64,000 nucleotides of DNA from Sepioteuthis lessoniana (lineage: Eukaryota; Mollusca; Cephalopoda; Myopsida; Loliginidae), in the NCBI GenBank assembly GCA_963585895.1, contig OY757911.1, forward strand, positions 89,339,275 through 89,403,274, written 5' to 3'. Shown here one piece after another: positions 32,935 through 44,559 of this stretch (within the stretch, counting starts at the first letter, position 1; each line of letters opens with the position of its first letter). The position numbers and the translations under genes were made by a program. The notes below the pieces were generated by a model. That model had not been told where the DNA came from and searched no databases. It was given only the letters and a program-made list of their open reading frames with translations.

Positions 32935-33413
32935 AACATACCAATATATAATCTTAACTTCATGACAATTTTAAGCTATGTTTTGAATACCTTATCAGTT
33001 AATTGTTTGTACCTGTACAAGATAACTTTTTATACCTCTAATGTTGACATGTTTGTGTTGTATCTTTTGGATACGAGTCAGATGAGGTGTGGGCTATTGT
33101 TTCTCATCGTCAAATCTGGAAATTCATTATTGCCTAGTGATTTCTCTGGGAAATGTGTTTAACTTGTTAATGATTCCCATTCTTAAAAAGCTTTGACTAG
33201 CATTTATCAAATTATCACCCAATATTAAATTAGTATTGGATGTTGATTTTCTCTCTTTAATGGATCTTTTTAAAAAAGGAGAGTATTCCCCAATGGTAGA
33301 AAGAAAGCTTCTTTATATCTATGTCTCATCTGTCTGCTTCCCAATCAGATCTCATAAACAGTAGAGAATTTTTTTTCCGGTCAAAAACTGACAAGGTCAT
33401 TGACTTTATTATA

Positions 33414-33630
33414 CAAGATGTCCCACAAATCATCTAGGGATCTAGAAATTCAATAACATTTCTGTTTGTTTATTATTTATGATTATTTTTAAACAGAAAA
33501 AAAAAAATTGCAAATTGGAGATAATCTTACTTTATGAAATTTTCTGCTGCTTTCATGTTCTTTAATTTTTGGTTCATAGTGTTTTATATTTATCTATAGA
33601 ATCTATAGGGACTTTTTGTGATACCCTGTA
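33414..33630. mobile_element. Possible short MITE
   Basis: Left tacaagatgtcccacaaatc and, in reverse complement, right tacagggtatcacaaaaagt resemble each other and the ends of some Tc1/mariner-type elements. A third related end (complement of gactttctgggataccctgta) occurs at 34152-34172. The match is imperfect. Confidence 0.3.
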
Positions 33631-33639
33631 TGTATATAT

Positions 33640-34110
33640 TTTAGCTTTCTTTATTGTTTGGAATGAATTATATGGGAATCCATTAAAATAAGACCTTGAA
33701 CAGTAACATTTTTTATAAACCAGAACAATTTTGGAACTAATTGAATTATTCAAGAAATTGTTGTTCTTACATGAAAAGTAGATTAGTAAGAAGAGGATAG
33801 TAATTTTTAAAACTTTAAACTTAGGCATATGGTGTTATTTATTTATTTTTTTTTTACAATGTACCTATTCAAGTCACTTTAAAGAAATAAAATTAAAGAA
33901 TGCTGCAATGCATATTTCAATATGGGGGGTGGGTATGTAAGCCTCTTTTCCAACCTCATTGCAGAACTGCACCTTGGCACGAGTGATTTTAACAGCATGT
34001 CAACCTGTCCAGGGTTATTTTATACCTATAGGTCAGGGAATTGTATTCATTGTACTTTCATATCTACATTTTTTGTTTAGTTTTTCTTGCTCATAAAGTG
34101 CATGTAAATT
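33640..34110 (-). repeat. Repeat G, copy 2
   Basis: Partner of 31660-32390. It includes aagaaataaaattaaagaat, then catgtcaacctgtccagggt and atacctataggtcaggg. The string resembles, in reverse complement, the gcattaaataacc...ggttgatatg tail of SINE-D and element C. Confidence 0.75.
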
Positions 34111-34114
34111 TGTT

Positions 34115-34610
34115 CTCCATTTTTTTGGCTTACAGGAATTTAATGTCTCAGCGACTTTCTGGGATACCCTGTATTTATATACAATTTTTTTCAACATTAC
34201 TTAAGATTTAGAAATTAAAATTGTTGTTTGTTATCTTTATACTAAAAGAAATGTTTTAAAATGGAGATTTCTTTAATCATGAAAAATTCTGCTGCTTTGA
34301 TGTTCACAATTTTTGCTATGTAAAAATTTAATTTCTATGTTTAAGAACAGTTACTTCATATAAATTTTTCATCTTAAACAATTTTAATTCTTTAGAAACA
34401 AAAGGATTTTTACTGTGAAAATAATATAAAACTGAGGATCATCAAATTAATATTTTAATTACAAGTAATGGAACTAGCTTAGTTTATAGAGCATTGAATC
34501 AAACATTAGAAATACTAGGAATAGCTGATACATAGGATTAACTAATAATCAGTCTTATACACTGTATATGTATATGTACTGATTCTAGCTCACTTTGTAT
34601 AAATAATCTA
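34115..34610. other. Non-coding stretch without recognised repeat
   Basis: AT-rich, with only a possible transposon end at 34152-34172. Confidence 0.4.
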
Positions 34611-34611
34611 A

Positions 34612-34912
34612 ATCAACTTCCTGGAAGCAGTACTCTCCAAAACAGCAGCTGTATAGCCACTTGCCTCCCATCTTACAAGCCATACAAGTAAGTCATGCTG
34701 GACAAGTGGAAATGAATTCATGTGACATTCTCCAATAGATGCCTACACATAGGCACATCAGTGCTGGTTGACCAGTGAAAACTTACATTCATCAGCACTG
34801 CACAGAAGCTCGATGTCATATAGAGAACTTGCCAAGTGCAATAGCTGATAGGGACAGATGGCAAGAGAGAGTCACGGGAATCCATGCTATTAGCATGACT
34901 TGATGATGAAAT
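34612..34912 (+). pseudogene. LINE ORF2 C-terminal remnant
   Basis: Same family as 25495-26852: caaaacagcagctgtatagc, cacttgcctcccatctta (LPPI region), gaaaacttacattcatcagc (KTYIQQ region), catatagagaacttgcc and ggcaagagagagtcacggga (RERV region), ending cttgatgatgaaat. It has several frameshifts. The 3' end TGATGA is typical of RTE-like LINE tails. Confidence 0.82.
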
Positions 34913-34914
34913 TT

Positions 34915-35735
34915 ATATTGTCTTGATCCAATTTCTATATGTGTTACAACAACATGGCAAAAATGGCACATTACCAAAGGATATTTTTTAGTGTATTTAA
35001 AGAATAAAATAATCTTTAATCCAAATTAATAGTGTGTAGACCTATATTCACACTTACCTCCATTTCTCAGGGGTAGAAAACTATTAAATGTTAATTATAG
35101 GATACTTTCTTTTATTCACAATTATGTAAATTCCATAAATATGATGTGATTTAAAGTAACCTTAATGACTACCAAAATCAGATTTTAAGCAAGTAAATAG
35201 CTAATCCATATTTCAAATTAAAACTAGTTTATCCTGATCTGTAAGATCAAATAAAAATGTTACTATTTAGAATATTATAGAATGATCATAAGTTGAGATG
35301 AGATCTGTTTTCTTAATTTTTAAACAAAGTTATTTTTGCATACTTGACCTTTTTTTCAGCTAATTATTGTTTTTGTTCAATTATGCATAGACTGCTCAAA
35401 GACTTTCATTTAAATCTTTGCTGGATTTAAGAAAAAAAAAAAAAAAGAAAAAAAAAGAAAGAAAGATTCAGTTTTATATACATTACCCCAAACTCCATTA
35501 TATCAATATATAAATTTTCTCAGTTTTTTGATACTTCAACTTAAAAGTGATATTTCTTTTATTTTTCTTTAAACCTGTTACCTAAAATGAATGTGAAGTC
35601 TTTAATGATTTTTGTCAAGTAATTTTCTCATTGACAAAGTGTTATAAACTAACTAGTTAGATTTATAAAAGTTTATTAATCTATTTTTTTATTATAATCC
35701 TGCACCTCAAGGTTTTGCAAACATGGTCAAAAGGT
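34915..35735. other. AT-rich non-coding stretch
   Basis: A purine run at about 35430-35466 and nothing else recognised. Confidence 0.45.
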
Positions 35736-35737
35736 TT

Positions 35738-36535
35738 TGTTTGGTTTGGTTTGATGGCAAACCAACTATAGTAGGTTATTAAATGCCGAATTCTCTTTAT
35801 ACATATATGTATATTTAATATATGATTTAACACATTTTGTTGATAACCTTTTTAAGCAAGCCTGAGCTTGTTATTTTTTGTACACAGTTGCTATGTAACA
35901 GTAACAATTTAACATCAGTCATTTGTTTGCACACATTTAAATAGATATACATAATATGTAAGTGATTAGTCCATATAGTTTAAATGAATTAGAACTAATT
36001 TGTTTCTACACAGTTAAGTTTCAATTATTGTTATCTAACACTTATAATTATATTCAATATTAATAATTTGTTTGTAGACAGTGAAGTGGTTACAAGTATT
36101 GCTTTTTAACACTAATAATTCTATTCAACATTACTCATTTGTTTGCATACTGTTAATAAAAGGTTCAAATATTGCTATATATCACCAACAATTCAATTGA
36201 ACATCAGTCATTTGTTTACACACAGTTAAATGATCAAACAGTTCTATTTCTAACAATTCAATTTAGCATAAGATATTTGTTTGCACTCAGTTTTATTTGA
36301 CTCATAGACAGGACCCTCTCGGGTGCTACTGCTCCAGGCCAGAGTGGACCTTGGAGTGATGACAATGAAGAGGTATTCGGTATTTCCCAAAGCTCTAACA
36401 TTACTGGAGCCTCACCATCAGATTGTTTAGTCTCAAATTCAGGACACTCGTTGGGGGGGAATTCTTACCCCTCTGCAGAGATGCAGTTGGTGTATTCTAC
36501 AGCCTCAGCTGACTGTGCTGGGTCAAAGCTGGTGG
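35738..36535 (-). mobile_element. Element C, long copy with about six internal tandem units
   Basis: Plus-strand reading starts with the complementary tail (ggtttggtttgatggcaaac). It continues through tttaagcaagcctgagcttg and then an array in which tttgttt(gca) recurs near 35922, 35998, 36066, 36136, 36210 and 36275 (spacing 65-76 bp). The 5' module follows (actcatagacaggaccctct ... gcagttggtgtattctacag) to gactgtgctgggt. Copy 17020-17466 has only one unit. Confidence 0.87.
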
Positions 36536-36539
36536 ATTT

Positions 36540-36860
36540 GAATCTTACAAGCATAATGTATATTATCAAGTTATTTTATAGATCATTCAAATATCTACTT
36601 GAAATTTCAATTCCTACATATTTCCTGATATCCAAGATGTACACCAATATGGACTTACAAAACTTAAAAAGAAAAAAAAAAAAAGAAAAAAAAGAAAAAA
36701 AGAAACATATGATGAAGTAAATAAAAAAAAACTTCAAGTTGTACAAAGTAAGGTAAACTTAAGAGACTTATTTCAAGAGAAATACAGCCATTTTTATTAA
36801 TTCAAACATACTATAGCGGGGGTGTCCATGCAGAGCTGATGAATCTAAGTCCTTACTGCT
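36540..36860. other. Non-coding stretch with A-rich tract
   Basis: An A/G-rich run lies at about 36667-36735. No gene recognised. Confidence 0.4.
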
Positions 36861-36990
36861 TGGCCAACACTGCATGCAGTCTAGAGGACCTACTGAGAGC
36901 AATGTCTGATTGAGAGAGATGGCGAGAGAGAGAGAGAGAGAGAAAGAGTCAGGGGAAACTGAGCTGTTAATATGAATTGATGATGATAAC
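36860..36990 (+). pseudogene. LINE ORF2 extreme 3' fragment with (GA)n expansion
   Basis: Holds actgcatgcagtctagagga (TGCSLED region), then the agagatggcgagagagag segment, where the WRERV codons have expanded into a (GA)n tract at about 36926-36951. It ends gaattgatgatgat. Only about 130 bp of the LINE 3' end is present. Confidence 0.78.
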
Positions 36991-37241
36991 GGCTCTCAAC
37001 CAGGAAGGAATTCCTTTCAAGGGAAGAATTTCAAAGATACAAGGAGGAATTAAGACTACAGATTAACAACTTATCAGATTTGTGCAACAATCTCCTGAAC
37101 CATAAGGTTCAATATGGCTGACATACAAACAAGGTTATCACATTTATGTATTTCCAGTTTGAACATTTTTTAGCATTTACCACTCTACTTTTATTTCAAG
37201 TTTTAAATTCAAAATTTTCTATTGCTATTAAACTTGTAAAA

Positions 37242-37476
37242 AGGGTAGTCTCTGTGGCATAGTGGTTAACATGCCAGACAGTGACGTCATAGTGAGTTCA
37301 AAGTTCAGTTGCACAATTATGTTTACTTTTGGATTAATATCCTTGGGAAAGGTATGAACCTTCTTATCTTACCAGCTATGGGTTAAATAGTGTCACTAGT
37401 TTTCTTCTACTGGGATGGCTTTGGCATTAAATAACCCATAAAGGTTGATATGCCATTAAAGAAAGAAACCAAACTA
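37242..37476 (+). mobile_element. SINE-D copy with 12-bp target-site duplication
   Basis: Full-length SINE-D of 235 bp: A-box-like gtggcatagtggttaacatg, B-box-like gagttcaaagttcag, body and tail ggcattaaataacccataaa to aaaccaaact. It is flanked by aaacttgtaaaa at 37230-37241 and 37477-37488. This is the cleanest definition of the D family boundaries in the window. Confidence 0.95.
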
Positions 37477-37701
37477 AAACTTGTAAAACTCCACTATGAA
37501 AATAATCCAAGTAAATTTTTATGTACTAATTTTTAAAAAATAAGATTTTTAATATTACATACATATTATTTGGAAAGCACTGCTTGAATAAGCTTGGAAG
37601 TGTGTGGTGTGCGGGATGACATTCTGAAATAAGGTGAAAAGGGTGCATAGGGTAAAAAGGTTGAGAACCATTGCACTATAGTAATTCTATAACATTTTAG
37701 C

Positions 37702-37720
37702 CACACACACACACACACTG
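37702..37720. repeat. (CA)n microsatellite
   Basis: About 9 CA units. Confidence 0.9.
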
Positions 37721-37799
37721 GACTATATAAGATACTGTATAAAGATAAAATTAGTGTGTTTAATGGAATCAGACAGTTTAAACATACAGTGTATATGAA

Positions 37800-38082
37800 G
37801 TGCCCATGGTGTAGTAGTTATTGTCAGAGGAAATGGACACAGCAACAAGTTCAAAACCTGGACAAAGCTGATTGCATTTCTCTTAACACTAATACTCTTG
37901 GGAAAGATATGAATCCAAGTATTCTCCTTCCAGCTATGGGTAAATAGTAGAGCAGACTGGATTCTCTGGCCCTGGTTAGGCAATCAGTCTAGGAGAGTGA
38001 AAACTTTGAGTTCAAACCAGTTAAACTCTACTTAAAATTGACCTTGTGTTACGTCCTGCCTGTGCAGAGGGATTGGTAACTA
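37800..38082 (+). mobile_element. SINE-B copy, near full length
   Basis: Starts gtgcccatggtgtagtagtt (A box), B-box-like caagttcaaaacctgg, ccttccagctatgggtaaat, ggttaggcaatcagtctagg, ending cagagggattgg. Its 5' end resembles the well-defined copy at 49.18 kb. Confidence 0.92.
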
Positions 38083-38097
38083 TATACAGTTTATTTT

Positions 38098-38222
38098 AAT
38101 GAGCACCTTAGATGGTATAATGGTTAGCAGGTTAGCAGACCATTGCTAGTAAGTTTGATTCTCACAAAGTGTCTCCATACCACTGGACCTTGTGCCAAGC
38201 TTAGTAAATCACTACAGTGTAT
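38098..38222 (+). mobile_element. SINE-E copy
   Basis: An A-box-like agatggtataatggttagca, a B-box-like aagtttgattctcacaaag, then gaccttgtgccaagcttagt and aaatcact. The tail piece recurs at 12.5, 29.4, 46.4 and 51.3 kb, which defines the family. Confidence 0.75.
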
Positions 38223-38224
38223 TC

Positions 38225-38840
38225 TGAAATGATTAATTCATACATACATGAATAAATATCAATAAATAAAATTTCTATTCAATGTAATAAAATTTTTCAA
38301 ACACACTGTTCTAAAATAGTCATCTAATGGATTGTTTTCAATATGCATAAATATCTTCAGAGGTAGATATAAGTAAACAAATACTTTTATAATAGATAGA
38401 CACAACATTCACACCAATGACCCTATCATTAAATTTACGCTGTTATTTATACTAATTATTGGAATAAAAAGTTTAGTTTAAAATCTGTTACTATTTTTAA
38501 GTTGGCCTAATCAAACACTTATGATCTTTCCTCTGTCTGTCATTTACTCTACTAAAAGTTCAAAGCTACATTTAGTTAACAAGTAGATCAAATTGATTAC
38601 TGAATGGACTTCACTTGTTTCACAGTGAATGTTTAAAGTCCATGTAACTCTAAAGATATTACATTTCCCTTGGGGTTTCTCTCAATATATACTAACAATT
38701 TGCACTCATTCTACACAGTTTGTATTGATTGTTTTTATTTTTTGATTATTTGTTACTTTTTAGTTCTTTTATAGATTTATTACTTTTTTTAAAAAAATTG
38801 TCCTGGCTGTTAAAAAAGAATTTATACATTATTTTTTTTG
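38225..38840. other. AT-rich non-coding stretch
   Basis: No recognised repeat or gene. Confidence 0.45.
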
Positions 38841-38841
38841 A

Positions 38842-38936
38842 GGCACACTTAGCATAACAGTCATCATCCTAGGAAATGTAATTGGTGACCTGAGTTCAAA
38901 TCCTGGATGTGGCTGCTTTCTTTTCACCTTTGTGTT
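38842..38936 (+). mobile_element. SINE-B 5' fragment
   Basis: Head agcataacagtcatcatcct and B-box-like gagttcaaatcctggatgtg. It ends at about 38936 where the ~105-bp repeat and zinc-finger piece begin. Confidence 0.75.
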
Positions 38937-38937
38937 G

Positions 38938-39447
<510 letters not shown>

Positions 39448-39592
39448 GTAATAGTTATTATTGTAGGGAATGGTTTTGTTAAACCAAATTCAAATACTGA
39501 ACAAGGCAGTTTGCATTTCACTTTGTGCTAATGCCCTTGGAAAAGATAGGAATCTATCTCTTCACCATTATGGATAAATAATAGGGAAGACA
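39448..39592 (+). mobile_element. SINE-B 5' half, tandem to previous copy
   Basis: Head gtaatagttattattgtagg, B-box-like attcaaatactgaacaagg, cactttgtgctaatgccctt, tggataaataatagggaaga. The 3' half is missing. Confidence 0.78.
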
Positions 39593-39825
39593 GTATTGTG
39601 TAAACTATTTCTTAGATTAAATACTTTAAACTAAATAAACTAACATGCATATGATACAATTAGTGCTGCTTTCAGGCTCTAGTATCAAAAACAAACTTCA
39701 CCAAAATATCCAGATTCATAAATTATCTAAAGAACAAATTAGAAAAAACAGCTAGCATAATACTTATGTGGAAAGAATTATGTATATATAATTTATAAGC
39801 TTTTTTGCAGTGTATTAGAAATAAC

Positions 39826-40323
39826 ACTGTCAGAAGAGTTAGAATACATTAAGTGCATCTCTTGCAGAGGGGTACCACACCTAAAAAAAAAAAATAGAAG
39901 TGTTCTAAGTATGACACTAAACTGCATGGAATAATAGTACCTATTAGACCCTCTTTCTCCAAAAAACAGGAGTGTTCTGGATATGACATTAAACAGTATC
40001 AGTCTTGAAACCTTGGGGAGTAATGTCACCTTTTCATTGCAATTACTCCCAGGTCCACTCTGAGTGGTAGTACCTGTTAGAGCCTCTGTGAGTCAAACAG
40101 ATCTGTTTAAAAATTATTAGTATTGAATAAGAATGTATGAAACCATATAACAGGAAATTATTAGTATACTTGAAAGCATATAATCATATGCAAATTAATA
40201 GTCACTTGAAGCTATAATTGTTTACAAATCATTATTAGTTACTTAAAACCATACAATACTTGCAAAAAGACCAACTTTAATAACCCAACAAGGGTTGACA
40301 TGCTGTAAAACCAACTAACCAAT
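39826..40323 (+). mobile_element. Element C copy with duplicated 5' piece
   Basis: 5' end gagttagaatacattaagtg, then agtgttctaagtatgacact, and the same segment again at about 39970 (agtgttctggatatgacatt), so part of the 5' module is duplicated. The tandem array follows (acttgaagctataattgttt), then the tail taacccaacaagggttgaca and accaactaaccaatc. Confidence 0.8.
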
Positions 40324-40324
40324 C

Positions 40325-40725
40325 AAATATTTAGAAATGAAGAATTTCATAGTTATGAATACACAAGTCATGTTCACTTTGAGTGGTGTTTTGAGTTATG
40401 ATAACAACAGAATTTCTCATAATTCTGCGGAGAGACTAAGTTGTATAGATGATAAATATAAAGTAATATTGTTTTATATATGAATAGATTACTACTAAAG
40501 TCAAAGAAAGTTTAAATATTTAGATTTATTCAAAAGTATAGTTAAATATCTTTTTTTGACTTATATATTTTAAAGGATTGCATCTGCTCTTAAATCCTTA
40601 CCTACTTATTCACATGTTAACCTTGTAAGCATCCAAGTACATTCTAATATAAACCTTTTATAATTGAAACTCTTCATCTATTTCATCGAAAATAAATACC
40701 GATTTATATGCATTTCTTTATTCTT
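40325..40725. other. AT-rich non-coding stretch
   Basis: No recognised repeat or gene. Confidence 0.4.
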
Positions 40726-40726
40726 C

Positions 40727-41283
40727 ATTTATTTAATGGCATGTCAACCTTTGTGGGTTATTGTTACATTTTTATGAACAAAGCAAATATGTAAACAAAA
40801 CTGAAAAGAAACAGATTCATGGTGTACAAGAAAACAATTCGGTTTATTTAACCACAGGCAGAGACTTGCATCTATTGACCAGGAAAAGAAGCCATTTTAA
40901 CTATGCACAACAGTCAAATGCACATCCATGTGTGTCATGGCCGATTTCAAGTCGGTCTTTTTTGTTGTTCCTCAATATGTATCCATTCTCCCAGTCCCTA
41001 CAATCTTACAATGCAACTCTCTTTCTATCCCTCAGTGGGGGGGGTAACTTTGATATTTTTTTGTTAGGTCTGATCCCTAACAATTATTTAATGCTAATGC
41101 CATCCTTGTATAGAAACAGTAGTGGTACTAGTTAACCCATAGCTGGGAGGATAAAGAGGTTCATACCTATTTGAAACGTATTAGTCTGAAAGTGAGTGTA
41201 ATAGTATGACTGGAGTTTGAACTCGCTTACAACAATGTTGCAGTCCTGTACATTAGTCACTACACGACAAGAACTTCCCATTA
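40727..41283 (-). mobile_element. SINE-D copy split by a 321-bp insertion
   Basis: The minus-strand tail tttatttaatggcatgtcaa and acctttgtgggtta lies at 40727-40762. The SINE resumes at 41084 (ttatttaatgctaatgccat) through the body to its tRNA-like head near 41283. Removing 40763-41083 restores the normal gggttatttaatg. Confidence 0.9.
40763..41083. mobile_element. Solo-LTR-like insertion inside SINE-D
   Basis: The insertion is bounded by ttatt at 40758-40762 and 41084-41088, a 5-bp target duplication. Shifting by one base gives the termini TGTTAC...CTAACA, with the TG...CA ends and short inverted repeat typical of LTRs. A TGTTAGG...CCTAACA hairpin lies at the right end (41061-41082). No coding capacity is recognisable. 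A solo LTR is the best guess; a small DNA element is the alternative. Confidence 0.6.
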
Positions 41284-41379
41284 TAGATGCTTAAATAGAT
41301 CTGTTGTTAACACTCACCTACTGAAACGTTAATTGGCTATGTAGGGCATATAACCTCCAATAGTTACTTGCAAGTTTTT

Positions 41380-41658
41380 GAGGCATGGTTAGTGTCATAG
41401 GAAATGGAATCAGTAACCAGAGTTCAAATCCTGGACAAAACTGTTTGCATATCACTTCATGCTAATTCCCCTAGGAAAGGGCATGAATTCATCTATTCTC
41501 CCTCCAGCTATGGGTAAATAGTAGGGTCTTTAGACTTGGTTAAGCAACTAGTCTATGAGAAGGAAAACTGAATTTAAATTAGCTGCACTCTACCTAAAAT
41601 CTGACCTTGTATCCTATTCTGCCTATGGTGGAGGGAGTTTGGTAAATATATAAGTTTT
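41380..41658 (+). mobile_element. SINE-B copy
   Basis: Head aggcatggttagtgtcatag, B-box-like gagttcaaatcctggacaaa, ctccctccagctatgggtaa, ggttaagcaactagtctatg, ending gtggagggagtttggtaaat. Confidence 0.87.
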
Positions 41659-41659
41659 T

Positions 41660-42015
41660 GCTTTGTAGAATATAATAAATATATACATACTAACATTGCT
41701 TCCATCATAAATGACAAGATTATTTATATATAGATTGGCACTTCTGCCTAGGGATTCTACCAATAATGAAATTGTTCTTCCCTGGCACTTCTGCCTATTA
41801 TGAGAATGTAGTATCTATACCTGTGCAAATCAAAGTTATTGTAAAAAAATACAAAATTAAAAAAAAAAAATGATAAAAGTAAAAAGCATAAAATTTATAA
41901 AATTAGAATTGTTTCAACAGTTTCAAATAAAACTTGAACCAAAAATTAACAATACAACAAATACAAAGTAACATGCTACAATAACAACAGAATCTATCAT
42001 TACTCACTGATGAGA
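41660..42015. other. Non-coding stretch with poly-A
   Basis: Two near-identical phrases tggcacttctgcctag/ta at 41730 and 41784 form a short ~54-bp tandem duplication. Otherwise featureless. Confidence 0.45.
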
Positions 42016-42018
42016 CAA

Positions 42019-42258
42019 GGTTTGGTTTCCTTGTTTAATGGCATATCAACCTTTGTAGGTTATTTAATGCCAAAGCTATTCTCTTAGAAGAACAGTAGTG
42101 GTACTATTTAAGCCATAGCTGGGAGGATAAGGGGTTCATACCTTTCCCAAGGGTATTTGTCCGAAAGTGAACGTAATAGCGTGACTGGTGTACGAACTCG
42201 TTTACTACGATTTTGCAGTCCATCACTTTAACCATTACACCACGGGGACACCCCCCCC
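42019..42258 (-). mobile_element. SINE-D copy, well preserved
   Basis: A minus-strand full copy from tail (ggtttggtttccttgtttaa) to the tRNA-like head (accattacaccacggggac). It retains CpGs (gcgtgac, tacgaact, acgattt, cacgggg), suggesting a young insertion. A poly-C run abuts its 5' end. Confidence 0.92.
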
Positions 42259-42326
42259 CACTGTAAATGTGTGTACATATTTAGAAAGATTGATATGCAA
42301 ATAGCTTTGTAAACATGTGTATATGG

Positions 42327-43337
42327 TTTAGTTGGGTTTTATACCATATCAACCTTTGATTTATCTAATGCTAAATCCTTTCCATAGACAGATATAATTT
42401 GTAAACACATTTTGTAGATAACATTTTTAAACAAGCCTAAGCTCATTTTTTTTTTTTTGCATGGTTTCAAATATTTCCAACATGAATAATTCTATTAACT
42501 ATTAATCATTTACTTGAACACAGTTAAATGGTGATACATATAATGATTAGTGAGAGAATAGTTATATTGGTAATTTTATTTTTAAATGAGTTACAACTAA
42601 TTTGTTTGCACACAAGTACTGCTGTTATTTCTACACAGTTAAATGGTTTCAATTAATGCAATCGAACACAAATATTTCTATTTAATATTAATCATATTTA
42701 CCAACCCCTCTACTCGGGCAGGATATGACACAAGGTTGATTTTTAAGCGGAGTTTAACAGGTTTGAATTCAGAGTTTTCCTTCACCTAGACTAGTTGCCT
42801 AACCAAGGCTGAAGAACCTAGTCTGTCCTATTTACCCATAGCTGGAGGGAGAATAATTGGATTCATACCTTCCCCAAGGGTATTAGTGCTATGTGAAATG
42901 CTATCAGTCTCATCCAGGATTTGAACTCATGTCACCGTGTCCATTTCCTACGACGATAACCATTACACCACGGGCACCTCCATTTCTTTAATGATCCTTC
43001 CTTGTTCGCCCCCAGATGAATGGTCCCAAGTATTGCTACGTATCATTAGCAATTCAATTAAACATCAGTCATTGGTTTGCACACAGTTTAAATGTCAAAC
43101 AGTTCTATCTGACCCATAGATAAAACCCTATCAGGTGCTACCAGTCCAGACCAGAGTGGATCTGGGAGCAATTGTAATGAAAGGGTACTATACATTCCCC
43201 AAAGTTCTAGAACTGGAGCCTCACCATCAGATAGTTTAGTGTCATATCCAGGACATTCATTGGGGGTAGGGAGTCTTACCCCTAAGCAGAGATGCAGTCA
43301 GCGTATTCTAGAGCCCCAGCTGACTGGGCTGTGTATG
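42327..43337 (-). mobile_element. Element C copy hosting a SINE-B
   Basis: Complementary tail at 42327 (ggtttagttgggttttatac), tandem units to about 42695, then a SINE-B (42696-42986). The array resumes at about 43010 (gaatggtcccaagtattgct), and the 5' module runs to gccccagctgactgggctg. Without the SINE-B the copy is about 720 bp. Confidence 0.88.
42696..42986 (-). mobile_element. SINE-B copy inside element C
   Basis: A minus-strand, nearly full-length SINE-B from taccaacccctctactcggg to accattacaccacgggcacc. Its CpG content (tacgacgataac, caccgtgtcc) is among the highest of the B copies. A clean target-site duplication was not seen in the AT-rich flanks. Confidence 0.92.
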
Positions 43338-43650
43338 TGTTTAGAAAAAATGTCATACAAAAAGTTAATAATGTTTTGTGTTACTATTGTGGGGATTAAT
43401 AATACATCAATAAAGTTTAAATAAAGAAATAAAATCAATGATAAAATCTAAAAATAAAAATACAAATAAGATATGAAAATAAAATAAGGTAAAAATATCC
43501 CATATAATTCCGCTTTCACCTAAACTAACTTTCAGCACCAAAATAACAGTCATTTTCAGTGCCTTGCCAACTCACTGGATACACATGCATTACTGACCTC
43601 TTGAAATAAGCAGTCTATAATCTATAAATTTTACAATATTTATTCATGGG

Positions 43651-43652
<2 letters not shown>

Positions 43653-43692
<40 letters not shown>
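43653..43692. repeat. Poly-A tract of 40
   Basis: Forty consecutive A, followed by a fragment of element C at about 43705-43800. It is not clearly the tail of any recognised element. Confidence 0.95.
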
Positions 43693-43697
<5 letters not shown>

Positions 43698-43704
43698 GGA
43701 AAGC

Positions 43705-43800
43705 CTATACTATAACAGTTCTATTTCAAACAGTTTAGCTTAGCATAAGTACACTGTTTAAATGTCAAAATAGTCCTATTTCAAACAAGGAAACCTTGTG
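43705..43800 (-). mobile_element. Element C internal fragment
   Basis: aacagttctatttcaaacag, ttagcttagcataagtacac and ctgtttaaatgtcaaaatag are repeated almost exactly at 44628-44700 inside another C copy. Confidence 0.75.
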
Positions 43801-43827
43801 GGGTTATGCAGATAATAATATTATTTT

Positions 43828-44283
43828 GGTTTGCTGGTGTTTTATGGCATATCAACCTTTGTGACTTATTCAATGCCAAATCCTGTAAAGAAATATATCA
43901 TATATGATTTTTAAGTTAATAGTTTATAGGTAACACCATCTTTACACAAGCCAGAGCTCATTTGTTTGCATACAGTTAAATGGTTTCAAGTATTACTATG
44001 TAACACTAACAATTTAATTTAACATCAGTTATTTGTTTTCACTCAGTTAAACAGTTCTATTTGACCCATAGAAGAGACCCTAACTGATCCAACTACTCTG
44101 AGTCAGAGTAGACTTAGGAGTAGTGGCAATGAAGGAGTACTCCACATTCCAGAGAGCTCCAGGACCAGAGCCTCACCATCAGATTGTTTAGTGTCATATC
44201 CAGAATACCCATTGGGGTGGGTAGACTCTTACTCCTCAGCAGAGATGCAGTTGGTGTATTCTACAGTCTCAGCTCATAGTGCT
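43828..44283 (-). mobile_element. Element C, compact complete copy
   Basis: Complementary tail ggtttgctggtgttttatgg, aatgccaaatcctgtaaag, one tandem unit (tggtttcaagtattactatg), 5' module gtggcaatgaaggagtactc, and end ctacagtctcagctcatag. It has about the same size as 17020-17466. Confidence 0.88.
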
Positions 44284-44559
44284 TGCAATGACATATTTTT
44301 CATTACTCTCTAGTGAGGTAAGGTTACATATCTGATAAGTAGCTTATATTATGGGGGAGGACATATTAAACAAATATATCAAAACTTTAATTATTCAGTC
44401 TAATCATTACATATAGAGTAACACAGCAAAAAAACAAACAAAAAAAACAATCATCCCAGTTGTATTTTAGCACTAGAAGCATTTGAACTAGGTTATAGAC
44501 AGGTAAAGTTTTGATTCTGTTTTTTCTTTTATTTTTTTGCAGTCCACTAATTTTACCAG

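Noticed and set aside
40761-41135. 124-codon plus-strand frame
   Set aside because: It starts at the insertion boundary inside SINE-D and runs through the LTR-like insert into SINE sequence. No domain is visible.
43653-43692. Poly-A as the tail of a processed pseudogene
   Set aside because: The sequence upstream shows no gene or element, and no target-site duplication was found around it.
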